Shown here: positions 17,360 through 25,959 of the stretch, piece by piece
Layout: every line of letters begins with the position of its first letter
Numbering within the stretch: position 1 is the stretch's first letter
Assembly: GCA_024280335.1 (NCBI GenBank)
Contig: JAJRQI010000006.1
Coordinates: 1 to 64,000, forward strand
Source: Deltaproteobacteria bacterium
Lineage (GTDB): Bacteria; Desulfobacterota; Desulfuromonadia; Desulfuromonadales; Geopsychrobacteraceae
DNA length: 64,000 nucleotides
Direction of reading: 5' to 3'
Position numbers and translations under genes: made by a program
Notes under the pieces: generated by a model
What the model saw: only the letters and a program-made list of their open reading frames with translations
Database searches by the model: none
What the model was told of the DNA's origin: nothing

Positions 17360-17926
17360 ATGCAGATAAAAAAGATTGTCGGCAAGAAGCTGAAAGCGAT
17401 CCGCCTGAAACAGGAGCTGACAATTCAGGTGTTGGCAGAAAAATCACATGTTTCTTCCAATATGATCTCCCGGATCGAGCGCGGTCTGACAATTCCATCC
17501 GTGGAAATACTGATGCGCCTGGCGATGGTTTTTGATAAAAGTATCAATTATTTTGTTGAGGATGTTTCAACCTCGCATGAAATCGTTCATACACGTCCCG
17601 GACAGCGGGATAAAACCGTCTATGACGATGAACACAACATGCATACCGAATCCTTTACCTCCGGCCTGCGTGATCCACAATTCACATCTTTTTTCTGCAC
17701 GGTTCAGAGGGGTGGCAGCAGCGGCCGGCAGAATATGTATCACCCCGGTGATGAACTGATTTATGTCCTTGCGGGACGTCTGCAAATGACCATCGTCGAG
17801 GAAGTATACATTTTAGAAACGGGGGACAGCCTGAGTTTTAAATCACATCTGCCGCATCGCTGGGACAACATCGGCGAGGATGACGCTAAAGTTATCTGGA
17901 CGCTGTCGCCTTTTACAATTATATAA
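17360..17926 (+). CDS. XRE-family transcriptional regulator with cupin domain (copy 2)
   Basis: This 188-residue protein is a paralogue of the preceding gene: the HTH is nearly identical (SSNMISRIERGLTIPSVEIL at about residues 33-52) but the cupin is more diverged (HPGDELIYVLAGRLQM, PHRWDN). The near-identical recognition helices suggest the two bind the same DNA site while responding to different signals, or form heterodimers. It is tandem and co-oriented with copy 1. The palindrome in the promoter of the next gene is a possible target. Confidence 0.85.
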   Translation: MQIKKIVGKKLKAIRLKQELTIQVLAEKSHVSSNMISRIERGLTIPSVEILMRLAMVFDKSINYFVEDVSTSHEIVHTRPGQRDKTVYDDEHNMHTESFTSGLRDPQFTSFFCTVQRGGSSGRQNMYHPGDELIYVLAGRLQMTIVEEVYILETGDSLSFKSHLPHRWDNIGEDDAKVIWTLSPFTII

Positions 17927-17969
17927 GTTTCATACAAAAGTCCCAACTGCCTGAAATTAGTTACTCTTG

Positions 17970-18002
17970 TTGACATGTACAGACCATATTGTATAGTCTG
18001 TA
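17970..18002 (+). promoter_or_regulatory. HU/IHF gene promoter with 25-bp palindromic operator
   Basis: The -35 TTGACA (17970-17975) and -10 TATAGT (17992-17997) are separated by 16 bp. The inverted repeat TACAGAC-N11-GTCTGTA (17978-18002), with an inner ATA/TAT pair, spans the spacer, the -10 element and the bases just after it, so a bound repressor would compete with RNA polymerase. The cognate protein is unknown; the upstream XRE-cupin regulators are candidates. Confidence 0.6.
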
Positions 18003-18051
18003 GGTGTCTGTAATTGATAATAGCCATTAAACCTGATCTCAGGGGGCAGTT

Positions 18052-18327
18052 ATGAACAAGTCTGAATTGGTTGAAGCTCTTTCGATCAAAAAAGATCTGA
18101 CCTACAAAAAATCAGAGCAGATTGTAAATCTGATTTTCGATTCAATGTCTCAGGCGCTGATCGATAATGACCGAATTGAAATCCGCGGCTTCGGCAGTTT
18201 TATGGTCAAGGACTACAAAGCCTATATGGGTCGTAACCCGAAAACCGGCGAGGTAATTCAGGTAAAAGAGAAAAGGTTACCTTTTTTCAAGGTCGGGAAA
18301 GAATTGCGCGAACGCGTCGACAGCTGA
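18052..18327 (+). CDS. HU/IHF-family DNA-binding protein
   Basis: The 91-residue protein has the full HU/IHF fold: the family signature RIEIRGFGSF and the DNA-intercalating arm with GRNPKTGE, whose proline sits at the DNA kink. Its overall form is closest to IHF-beta. IHF bends DNA at promoters and recombination sites. A strong promoter with a palindromic operator lies upstream, the ribosome site is AGGGGGCAGTT, and a terminator follows 25 bp after the stop, so the gene is monocistronic. Confidence 0.9.
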   Translation: MNKSELVEALSIKKDLTYKKSEQIVNLIFDSMSQALIDNDRIEIRGFGSFMVKDYKAYMGRNPKTGEVIQVKEKRLPFFKVGKELRERVDS

Positions 18328-18352
18328 AAGCTGGAGCAACCTTAGCAACGCG

Positions 18353-18384
18353 AACCCGTTCACTTTTGAGTGAGCGGGTTTTTT
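18353..18384 (+). terminator. Rho-independent terminator of the HU/IHF gene
   Basis: AACCCGTTCAC pairs with GTGAGCGGGTT over 11 bp (one G-T pair) with a 6-nt loop, followed by six T residues. Confidence 0.88.
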
Positions 18385-18606
18385 ATTGATTCAAAATTCC
18401 CCCGCAGATTGCATTTTAAGCCGGGAGTCATGTCGGCAGATAAGTTATTTCTTATTATTGCCTAAATTATATGTTATTATGCCATATTGAGAAGGGCCAA
18501 TGAGATAGCACGAATTTTGCGGGTTTGTTCCTTTGACCCCTGAATGGCATAGCAATCTCTGCCATCTGACGAATAAACATTTTTTTTTGAAGTCGAATAG
18601 CCGAGG

Positions 18607-20058
18607 ATGAAACCAATCTTACGCCTGATATCCTTGTTGCTGACAGTGGTTCTGTACGCCACTGTCGCCATTGCAACTCCAACCCAATTCGGCGTCAGCG
18701 GGTTGTTGAGTCAGCCCTCTGCGGACACTTTGGAGTCTGGTAATATCTCTGTTGGTCTTTGGCTAAACGGATCGCAATTAAACAATGGCGAGGCTGCCAC
18801 TATCCTGCCATTCAGTCTGACTTTGGGCCTTGGTCAGTTCATCGAGGCCTACGGTTCCTATCCCAACCTCATGTTTAACGATGAAGAGGCCGACAGCGGG
18901 CGAGGTTTTGCCAATATCGGCATCAAGGCCAGAGTTCTCGGCAAACGCTCATCTCCCTACAAGCTTGCCGTCGATCTCCAGGCTCGCCGCCATGTCGCCG
19001 ACAATGCGTCAACGGATGGTGAAACCGGCCTTCTGGCACGGGCGATTGCCTCCTTTAAATCAGGTCGCGTCGGTGTTCATGTCAATGCGGGTTTTCTTAA
19101 AAACAACGACAGTGTTGTTCGCGATGATCAGGTCGTCGCCGGCGCCGCGCTGGAATACTTTCCTATGGCGCGTTTGCGGTTGATTGCCGAACTTGATTTT
19201 GTTACAGCACGCGCATCAGGGCTTGAGGAAGAAATTGAAGCCATGGCAGGCCTGCAGTATTTCTACTCACCCCACCTGACTTTTCATGCCGGATTAGGAG
19301 TCGGGCTTACGGACAATTCACCTGATTGGCGCTTTCTGGCCGGTGTTTCTACCAGTCAGGGGATAGGGACCTTCACGAAACCGATCCCGCAGATCATCAT
19401 CCCGGTTCTCCCGGTTGAAAAGACGGAGAAGGTAAAGAAAATATCGAAATTCAAAACCATCACCCCACTTTTGCCGATGTCTCGTTTGGCCAAACCGGCG
19501 CCAGTTGTGAACAGTGAACTTCCGGTCAATCCAGGTGAAGAAAAAATCATTATCGAACCTGAAACGCAACTCAAGCTTGCCAAAGAGAATGACGCTAAAT
19601 CAGCTCCGGTGACACCGATCTCTTCTCCAGCGCCAGAACGTGTCAGCAAGGCTCAAGAATCGTATAAGGTTAAACAGCCGATCAATACGGTTGTCTATCG
19701 TAAATTCCGTTTTGAGGATGTCAATTTTGCTTTCGATCAGTATTCACTTTCAGAGGCTGGGATTAAGGCACTATCTCAAGTGGCGGATTCTTTACGCAAA
19801 GAAAAAAAGTGGTTTTTGATCCGCATTGACGGGCACACCGATTCGGTGGGATCGCCGATTTACAACGACAAGCTCTCGTATCGTCGGGCCGCTTCGGTCG
19901 GACAGCAACTTGTCACTCGCGAAGGCTTTGACCCTGCACGCATTTTCATAAAAGGCTTTGGTGAATCGATTCCGGTTGCCAGTAATAAAACGGCGGAAGG
20001 ACGAAGGCTAAATCGTCGCTCTGAAATTCTCGTATTACTGCCGGAAAAAGGTGACTGA
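18607..20058 (+). CDS. OmpA-family outer-membrane protein with N-terminal beta barrel
   Basis: The 483-residue protein has a signal peptide (about residues 1-23, cleaved after AIA), a region of alternating hydrophobic strands (about 25-255) that looks like a beta barrel, a Pro/Lys-rich linker (about 258-355) and an OmpA C-terminal domain (about 365-480). The peptidoglycan-binding motif is intact (GHTDSVGSPIYNDKLSYRRA; NRRSEI). It should tie the outer membrane to peptidoglycan. A clear ribosome site is lacking: only GAGG directly abuts the ATG. Its stop overlaps the start of the next gene by 1 bp, and it leads a coupled four-gene operon. Confidence 0.82.
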   Translation: MKPILRLISLLLTVVLYATVAIATPTQFGVSGLLSQPSADTLESGNISVGLWLNGSQLNNGEAATILPFSLTLGLGQFIEAYGSYPNLMFNDEEADSGRGFANIGIKARVLGKRSSPYKLAVDLQARRHVADNASTDGETGLLARAIASFKSGRVGVHVNAGFLKNNDSVVRDDQVVAGAALEYFPMARLRLIAELDFVTARASGLEEEIEAMAGLQYFYSPHLTFHAGLGVGLTDNSPDWRFLAGVSTSQGIGTFTKPIPQIIIPVLPVEKTEKVKKISKFKTITPLLPMSRLAKPAPVVNSELPVNPGEEKIIIEPETQLKLAKENDAKSAPVTPISSPAPERVSKAQESYKVKQPINTVVYRKFRFEDVNFAFDQYSLSEAGIKALSQVADSLRKEKKWFLIRIDGHTDSVGSPIYNDKLSYRRAASVGQQLVTREGFDPARIFIKGFGESIPVASNKTAEGRRLNRRSEILVLLPEKGD

Positions 20059-20540
20059 TGATGCCCATTATCATTTTCCTCTTAACCTGCCTTTTCCCCC
20101 TGTCGGTCGGAGCGGTATCCACAGATGAAATCGACCAATTCCTCTCCTCCAGACAAGTGATCTCGCAAGTATTTTTCAGCAAACAGACAACTGAGTTGTC
20201 GATCGAGGCAAAAAAGCAGATTGACACCGTTGTCAGTGATCTGCAGAGTTATAAAAAGCAGCAAATGCTGATCCGAGTTGAAGGTTTCGCCAGCACTGAA
20301 GGTGAGGATCAGTATAATTTCAAACTGTCCTTGCTGCGCGCCTTAGCGGTTGGGGACTATCTGATACATAAGCACAACCTCAGTGTCTCGGTATTTTTGA
20401 CCAGTTTTGGCGAAAAGAAAAAATCTGCTGGTAAACTGGCAATGATGCGCCGCGTAGATATCGCCGTATACAAAAAAAATCGTGCTGCTGAAGCCCTCTT
20501 TGATCAAGCTGGAACAGTAGAAAGGTTTATTCTGCGATGA
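20058..20540 (+). CDS. Small OmpA-like periplasmic protein
   Basis: The 160-residue protein has a signal peptide (about residues 1-18, ending VGA) and an OmpA-like domain (about 35-145). The usual GHTD of the peptidoglycan-binding site is replaced by GFAS, while LSLLRA and MRRVDI keep the arginines. It has no barrel, so it is presumably soluble in the periplasm or bound to the preceding OmpA protein. Start and stop overlap both neighbours (1 bp and 4 bp). The altered motif makes diaminopimelate binding uncertain. Confidence 0.72.
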   Translation: MMPIIIFLLTCLFPLSVGAVSTDEIDQFLSSRQVISQVFFSKQTTELSIEAKKQIDTVVSDLQSYKKQQMLIRVEGFASTEGEDQYNFKLSLLRALAVGDYLIHKHNLSVSVFLTSFGEKKKSAGKLAMMRRVDIAVYKKNRAAEALFDQAGTVERFILR

Positions 20541-21025
20541 GTTCTGTCAGCTTCTCCAATCTAACAACCAGCCCATTGTTTAAAGGAATGAATAACGATG
20601 AGTTGAGTTGTCTCGAAGGCATTTTTACGGCTCGGCGGATTAAAGAGGGTAAAACCATTTTTATTGAAAATATGCCCGGAGAATCCCTCTACCTGATCAA
20701 ACGGGGAACCGTCAAGATATCCCGCATGCTTGCGGAAGGTGACGAACAGATTCTGATTGTTCTCGGTCCGGAAGATATTTTTGGTGAAATGGCAGTTCTT
20801 GACGGCGGTAAACGTTCTGCAACCGCCCGCATTGCAGAAGACGTCATCCTGTACGGCCTGACCCGAGAAGATTTCGAAACGCTGGCAAGGCAAAATCCAA
20901 GCCTCGGGCTCAAGTTCACGTTAAATATTATCCGGATATTCAGCAGCCGTGTGCGCAACTCACAAAAAGATTATCGAGCGATGTTGCTGGCAAGCCTTAA
21001 TCGACCCAGGCAAAAGGGGGGCTGA
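20537..21025 (+). CDS. Stand-alone cyclic-nucleotide-binding domain protein
   Basis: The 162-residue protein is a single CAP/CRP effector domain (about residues 12-125) with the phosphate-binding cassette FGEMAVLDGGKRSATA, where Glu and Arg would contact the cyclic nucleotide. A C-helix follows (about 125-150), but there is no helix-turn-helix, so it is not a DNA-binding CRP regulator. It is cytoplasmic (no signal peptide) although its operon neighbours are envelope proteins. It overlaps the previous gene by 4 bp and the next by 1 bp. It may be a signal-responsive subunit of some complex; the partner is unknown. Confidence 0.78.
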   Translation: MSSVSFSNLTTSPLFKGMNNDELSCLEGIFTARRIKEGKTIFIENMPGESLYLIKRGTVKISRMLAEGDEQILIVLGPEDIFGEMAVLDGGKRSATARIAEDVILYGLTREDFETLARQNPSLGLKFTLNIIRIFSSRVRNSQKDYRAMLLASLNRPRQKGG

Positions 21026-21660
21026 TGAAGAAAGTTATCCTTTTGCTATTTTTTTTACTTTCGGCCTGTGCCACACTAAAAATTGTTCCGCAAGCACAAA
21101 CAGGCTCGCAGGTTGATCAGGAGTCCCTTGCAGTAACGCGAGAAATTGACAACATCAGTGTTACGGTTCGACTCGCTGACGTCAGCGTTCGGCCTGCCCC
21201 CATTGAGCAAAACTACTGTTCTTTCTGGATTGAAATCAACAACCAGCGATCAAGCTTGTTGCCAATCTCCTTTAAGGATTTCACCCTGGTCGATGCAGAG
21301 GGGTATCAGTATGCTGCGCACGAGCCTGCTGGACTGGTCGCGCTGCTTAAACCGGAAGTTCCCTACCTGGTTCCTTTTCCTTATGTCGGTTACTATTATC
21401 TGGGGGATGCGGAACGTGGCAGTGCTGCGGATCAATTTCGCAGTAAATCCAGCTTTGCAACCTCACGACGCCCGGAACTGATCGAACTTGAAGCTCTCCC
21501 TGAGGATCAACTTCTGCCGCACTCCAAAGTGGCTGGAAAGATCTACTTTTCTGCTGAATTAAGAACCATGCGCAGCTTTAACATTCACTACCAGGTTGGT
21601 GCCCTACCGGGGCAAAAAACTTTTCCATTTAATTTCAGTTTTTCTGTTGAGAAAAACTGA
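21025..21660 (+). CDS. Predicted lipoprotein, unknown function
   Basis: The 211-residue protein has a lipoprotein signal (LLLFFLLSAC, lipobox Cys at about residue 15) and a mostly beta-strand mature part. No known domain is recognised. It is the last gene of the OmpA - OmpA-like - cNMP-binding - lipoprotein operon, overlapping the previous stop by 1 bp. The mature part (about 40-205) reads like an immunoglobulin-fold envelope domain, but this is only an impression. Confidence 0.65.
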   Translation: MKKVILLLFFLLSACATLKIVPQAQTGSQVDQESLAVTREIDNISVTVRLADVSVRPAPIEQNYCSFWIEINNQRSSLLPISFKDFTLVDAEGYQYAAHEPAGLVALLKPEVPYLVPFPYVGYYYLGDAERGSAADQFRSKSSFATSRRPELIELEALPEDQLLPHSKVAGKIYFSAELRTMRSFNIHYQVGALPGQKTFPFNFSFSVEKN

Positions 21661-21767
21661 CCCTCGTTATATATTCCGCGCGTAAAAACAGGGGTGAATT
21701 CACAGCTTAACTTACTCCGTTGTTGTAAGTCCGGCATGAAATTTCGAACAGAAATTTGGAGATGCAA

Positions 21768-23456
21768 ATGTCTGTATTATTAAGTCAGAAGTTACTGTTT
21801 GGCCTTCTCGGTGGCCTGGGTCTGTTCCTGTTCGGCATGAAAATCATGTCCGAAGGCCTGCAAAAGATTGCCGGCGAGAGGATGCGCCAGATTCTTGCTG
21901 CATTGACGAATAACCGGATCGTCGGAACCATGGTCGGCATTGCGGTTACCGCGATCATTCAATCATCCAGCGCCACAACCGTTATGGTGGTCGGTTTTGT
22001 CAATGCGGGTCTGATGTCGCTGGTGCAATCGATCGGTGTTGTTATGGGAGCCAATATCGGCACCACGGTAACGGCGCAGTTGATCGCTTTCAAAATCACC
22101 AAATATGCCTTGCCAGCGATCGGCATCGGTGCCGGCCTCAAACTTTTCAGCAGGAATAAGAAATACGTCTATATCGGTGAAATCATTCTCGGTTTCGGCA
22201 TCCTGTTTTTTGGTCTTTCGACCATGAAACACGCTTTCAACCCACTGAAACACAGTGAAGAGTTTCGCCAGCTGTTTATACTGGTAGGGGACTACAAGCT
22301 ACTCGGTGTCTTGATCGGCGCTCTGCTGACCGTCATCGTCCAAAGTAGTAGTGCAACCATCGGTATCACTCTGGCGTTGGCCTCTTCTGGATTGATCTCC
22401 TTTGAAGCCAGTGTTGCGCTGATCCTCGGCGAAAACATCGGCACTACCATTACCGCCAATCTGGCCGCAATCGGGACCAACGTTGCGGCCAAGCGTACTG
22501 CCTTTGCCCATTTTCTTTTCAACGCCCTGGGCACACTCTACATGCTGATTCTGATGCCGTTCTATATGAAATTCATATCATCAATCACGCCCGGGGATGC
22601 TGACTTTGTCATTCAGACCCAGGTGCAAGCAGAAAGCTTTGCGGCGGCAATCGGCGACAAACCATATATCGCCCGCCATATTGCCAATACCCACACCATG
22701 TTTAACATCATCAACGTTTTAGTCTTTTTGCCCTTTGTCGGGCTTCTGGCAAAGCTTTCAACCTTGATAATCCGCGGTGAAGATGAGTCCGACAGTATGC
22801 AGGTCAGATTTATCGATAGTCGGGTTCTGAATACCCCGCCGATTGCTATCGGCCAGGCGCGACGCGAAACTCTTCGAATGGCCCAAATCGCCTTGGAGAT
22901 GGTCGATAGAACCAACCAGTTCCTGGAAGATGGCAATATGAAATGCATCCGCGGTCTGGAGAAACGCGAAGAGTTGGTCGATTTGCTACAGAAAGAGATT
23001 ACCAGCTTCGTGGTCCAATTATCGCAACGATCGATTTCAACACAAACGTCTGAGTCGATCGGTTCCTTGATGCACATGGTCAATGATATTGAGCGGATCG
23101 GTGATCACTGCGAGAATCTTTGGCGACTCGGAATTCGCAAATTTGAAGGGAAAATTTCATTTTCTGAGGTCGGAGAAAATGAAATTGCATCGATCTCAGG
23201 GAAAGCCCGTGAGTTTCTGCAATACATTGTTGATGCGATAGAAAGTCAGGACCAAACAATCGGGCCGAAATCGATTGAATATGAAGATGAGATTGACGAT
23301 CTTGAGCGTTCGCTGCGATTGAACCATATCAGCCGCCTCAACACCGGAGAATGTGCAGTTCAGCCCGGACTGATTTTTATCGATATTCTGCATAATTTTG
23401 AAAAGATCGGCGATCACACTTTCAATCTTTCAGAGGCAGTTCTTGGCCAAAAGTAG
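21768..23456 (+). CDS. Na+/phosphate cotransporter family protein with PhoU-like domain
   Basis: The 562-residue protein has two Na_Pi_cotrans repeats, each with the QSSSAT motif (IIQSSSATTVMVV at about residue 65 and IVQSSSATIGITL at about 190), roughly eight to nine transmembrane segments to about residue 330, and a C-terminal helical PhoU-like domain (about 355-555). It probably imports phosphate with sodium, or exports it. The ATG at 21768 is chosen because GGAG lies 6 bp before it; in-frame TTG (21756) and ATG (21762) are too close to that site. It is monocistronic and followed by tRNA-Pro. Confidence 0.88.
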   Translation: MSVLLSQKLLFGLLGGLGLFLFGMKIMSEGLQKIAGERMRQILAALTNNRIVGTMVGIAVTAIIQSSSATTVMVVGFVNAGLMSLVQSIGVVMGANIGTTVTAQLIAFKITKYALPAIGIGAGLKLFSRNKKYVYIGEIILGFGILFFGLSTMKHAFNPLKHSEEFRQLFILVGDYKLLGVLIGALLTVIVQSSSATIGITLALASSGLISFEASVALILGENIGTTITANLAAIGTNVAAKRTAFAHFLFNALGTLYMLILMPFYMKFISSITPGDADFVIQTQVQAESFAAAIGDKPYIARHIANTHTMFNIINVLVFLPFVGLLAKLSTLIIRGEDESDSMQVRFIDSRVLNTPPIAIGQARRETLRMAQIALEMVDRTNQFLEDGNMKCIRGLEKREELVDLLQKEITSFVVQLSQRSISTQTSESIGSLMHMVNDIERIGDHCENLWRLGIRKFEGKISFSEVGENEIASISGKAREFLQYIVDAIESQDQTIGPKSIEYEDEIDDLERSLRLNHISRLNTGECAVQPGLIFIDILHNFEKIGDHTFNLSEAVLGQK

Positions 23457-23553
23457 ATCATAGAGCGGATGACGGTCAGCTGAATTTTCACGCCCGGTTT
23501 GTCCTTGACAGACCACAAGAAATACAAGATAATTCGCGACGCATTGAGTTTAA

Positions 23554-23630
23554 CGGGATGTGGCGCAGTCTGGTAGCGCACTTGACTGGGGGTCAAGGGG
23601 CCGGAAGTTCGAATCTTCTCATCCCGACCA
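23554..23630 (+). tRNA. tRNA-Pro (anticodon GGG)
   Basis: The 77-nt gene has acceptor arms CGGGATG/CATCCCG, D-loop with CTGGTAGCGC, anticodon stem CTTGA/TCAAG with loop CTGGGGG (anticodon GGG), T-loop GTTCGAATC and encoded CCA. Confidence 0.96.
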
Positions 23631-23635
23631 TTGGA

Positions 23636-23677
23636 ACGTAAAAAGCCGACACTTGAAAAGGTGTCGGCTTTTTACGT
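23636..23677 (+). terminator. Terminator after tRNA-Pro, possibly bidirectional
   Basis: A 17-bp perfect stem (ACGTAAAAAGCCGACAC with its complement) surrounds an 8-nt loop, with T-runs inside the arms. It sits 5 bp after the tRNA and faces the convergent DUF364 gene, so it could stop transcripts from both sides. Confidence 0.8.
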
Positions 23678-23758
23678 TCGTGGTAAAAGCAATACGACGT
23701 CGCATAATGTATATTATGTAAACTAAGGCCGCCTCGGTTATGAATACCGAAGATTCCT

Positions 23759-24595
23759 CTAACCGGAGTATCCCCTGCTGCCGAATCCGTCATAATTGCC
23801 GGCCTGAAAACATAGTTTCTGCGTTGCCGTTCCCCAGCGTTTGCGCTCCGTAACCAGCTGCAGCAGACGCATGCCGTCGTTGACCAGGCGACCGCCCAGC
23901 ACGTGAACTCCCCGCGTGAACAGCGGGTCGGGAAAATAACCGGCGGTCGGCCCCAGTACTGAGATATGCTCGGCCGCTGTGCACTGCAAAAGCACCTCGT
24001 CAAGGGTATCGTTCAACAGGGTCGTACCGGTACAGAGCACTTTATTGCAACTGTTCAATTCGGTAATGTTCAGGGTCACATGCAAATTCGGGTAGCGTTC
24101 GACCAGTCGCTCATTTTTTTCTACGATGACCAGTTCAGTCTTGCTGTTATGCAGGTACTTAAGTAGCGGCGGGAAAAAGCCGACCATCCCCACCCGGTCA
24201 CCATCCTCAATATTCATCAGTCCGAGGGAATCTGCGGCAACACCGGGCGCACAGCCGGAGATCCGCATCACATGCTGACAAATGGCGTTAATGGCCGCAA
24301 GCCCGAGCATATTTCGTACCGGATCGGTCCCTCCGAAAGCGCCCGCATACTGCTCAGGGCGGGTGCCAATAAACGCTTGTGAGTTTAAGGTCCGGTACTG
24401 CCCGGCACTGCTGTCGGGCAACAGCACATAGCTTATGCCCCCAGCGCCGCCCTCAAGCGCCATAGCCATAAATTCACAGTCCCTGGGCTGTCCCCCTGCA
24501 AAAAAAGGCGGGAACGCGATTCCGGCAATCTTCGGGATTTGAAAGCGTGAGGCGAGCCCCAAAGCCATCTCCCGTATTTCAGTCATAATACTCAT
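23759..24595 (-). CDS. DUF364 (putative heavy-metal chelation) family protein
   Basis: The 278-residue protein matches the DUF4213/DUF364 type: an N-terminal part with the GTDPVRNMLGLAAINAI block (about residues 98-115) and a C-terminal Rossmann-like part with GMVGFFPPLLKYL and LGPTAGYFPDPLF. The ATG at 24595 follows GAGGGTG and is preferred over an upstream frame start that would run into hipA. The family is proposed to bind metals or act in cofactor synthesis, but no reaction is known. It lies 56 bp after hipA on the same strand and may be co-transcribed with hipBA. Confidence 0.75.
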   Translation of the reverse strand: MSIMTEIREMALGLASRFQIPKIAGIAFPPFFAGGQPRDCEFMAMALEGGAGGISYVLLPDSSAGQYRTLNSQAFIGTRPEQYAGAFGGTDPVRNMLGLAAINAICQHVMRISGCAPGVAADSLGLMNIEDGDRVGMVGFFPPLLKYLHNSKTELVIVEKNERLVERYPNLHVTLNITELNSCNKVLCTGTTLLNDTLDEVLLQCTAAEHISVLGPTAGYFPDPLFTRGVHVLGGRLVNDGMRLLQLVTERKRWGTATQKLCFQAGNYDGFGSRGYSG

Positions 24596-24651
24596 AGTCA
24601 CCCTCAATCCAAAGGTTTCCCCTTGCGTCTTAAGTGGGTAAGTTTCCGCCG

Positions 24652-25959
24652 TTAAGCAAACTTTTCCAGGCGTAAAGTCCGGGCAATTTTGTCGCGCCAA
24701 TCGACCGAAACCCCGACTTCATCGGCGTAATCAGGCCAGCGGGCTACTACGCTGCGCACCTCCTCGATGATTTTATCGGCTCGCCCGCGTTTCATGGCGG
24801 CAGTGCGGGCGCAGCTGCGAAAATCCTCCAGGGTGAAATTGTCACGTTTGCCGTTCAGGGTCATCTGGTGGGTCGAGGTCCAGCGGCCGGTCGGCTGAAA
24901 GCTGTAGGTGATATCAAAGGCCGGAGCGAGGGACCAGCTACCGGCTTTATCCATCAAAAAGGCGATGTTCTTGACATGATCATCCTGATTGCGGGCGACA
25001 ATATTGAAAACCATCCGCCGAAACTGCTCTTCGATGGCATCCATCGGCAGGCCCAACTGGCGAATAACCAGCAAGGCCTGCTCATAGGCATAGGCACCGG
25101 CCAGATTGTAATCGAAATGCGCCAGGGCACCGAGGGACTGCATGTGGATCTTTTTGCCGTCGGCCACCCGATCAAAGCGCCGGGTCATGAAATGCCGTCG
25201 GCTGTTCTCGGCCAGCAGGCGGCAGTCGTTCATCCTGATCCCGGCGGCGGTCGCCATCCGGTAATAAGCGTATTCAATGACGCCGTAACCTTTTGGATCC
25301 TCGAGCTCTTTGTCTTTGTTGCCGGACACGCCGTCGAACTTGAGGAGCCAATACTCAAAACCTGGATCGGTTTTGACCTGTCCGGAGCGCACCTCGTTGC
25401 TGACCGGGTTCCAGGCAATAACCGCTTTGGCCCGCGCGCCACCGGCCGAGGTCCCGACCCGCAGAATATCCTGCAGCGCAGCTTCTTTGCCGTGCTCGCC
25501 GAAAGAGGCAGTCAGGTTGTTGCGCTGGGTCAGAACCGTCGAGGCGAGTTCCACCAGCTGGTTGATATTGATGTCGGTGGCCCGGCGGGTTCGTGGGCCG
25601 ATCTGGGGAACATATTCCAGCGCGCCCATACCACGCATGCCGGTATAGCAGAGGCGCTCGACGGCATTGAACGAAGCGGGGCTTCTACCCTGGGTCGCCA
25701 GCCAGGCATTGATCAGCGCGTTACCGAACCGGTCGGGTAGCGAGTCGGCCAGCAGGCCGGGCAGGCCGTGAAAGGTTTCTGCGCCTAGGGCGGAAAAGGA
25801 ATAGACGCGCGGGGCGAGCGGCATTGTCAACGGGGCGATCTCAATGCCGCTACGAACAAAAACCGGATCGTATTCAAAGGTGGCGATTGTGTCCTCGGCG
25901 GCAAGAGCAACCGCGCCGATGGTTCGGCCCCAGAGCTTGACTTCGGCAACCCTGCTCAC
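24652..25959 (-). CDS. hipA: HipA-like Ser/Thr kinase toxin
   Basis: The 435-residue full-length HipA has an N-terminal HipA_N subdomain (about residues 1-105), the phosphate-binding loop TSAGGARAKA (near residue 170), the catalytic loop NQDDHVKN (near 325) and the metal-binding APAFDITYS segment. In E. coli HipA phosphorylates glutamyl-tRNA synthetase and causes dormancy; the target here is not known. It starts with GTG, overlapping the hipB stop by 3 bp (GTGA), so the pair is translationally coupled. Confidence 0.9.
   Translation of the reverse strand: MSRVAEVKLWGRTIGAVALAAEDTIATFEYDPVFVRSGIEIAPLTMPLAPRVYSFSALGAETFHGLPGLLADSLPDRFGNALINAWLATQGRSPASFNAVERLCYTGMRGMGALEYVPQIGPRTRRATDININQLVELASTVLTQRNNLTASFGEHGKEAALQDILRVGTSAGGARAKAVIAWNPVSNEVRSGQVKTDPGFEYWLLKFDGVSGNKDKELEDPKGYGVIEYAYYRMATAAGIRMNDCRLLAENSRRHFMTRRFDRVADGKKIHMQSLGALAHFDYNLAGAYAYEQALLVIRQLGLPMDAIEEQFRRMVFNIVARNQDDHVKNIAFLMDKAGSWSLAPAFDITYSFQPTGRWTSTHQMTLNGKRDNFTLEDFRSCARTAAMKRGRADKIIEEVRSVVARWPDYADEVGVSVDWRDKIARTLRLEKFA

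Noticed and set aside
18400-18606. Possible structured RNA before the OmpA operon
   Set aside because: The AT-rich stretch has no stable conserved hairpin or known motif; it is probably only a promoter region.
24868-25740. 290-codon frame antisense to hipA
   Set aside because: Shadow of the HipA coding frame with low-complexity content and no domain.
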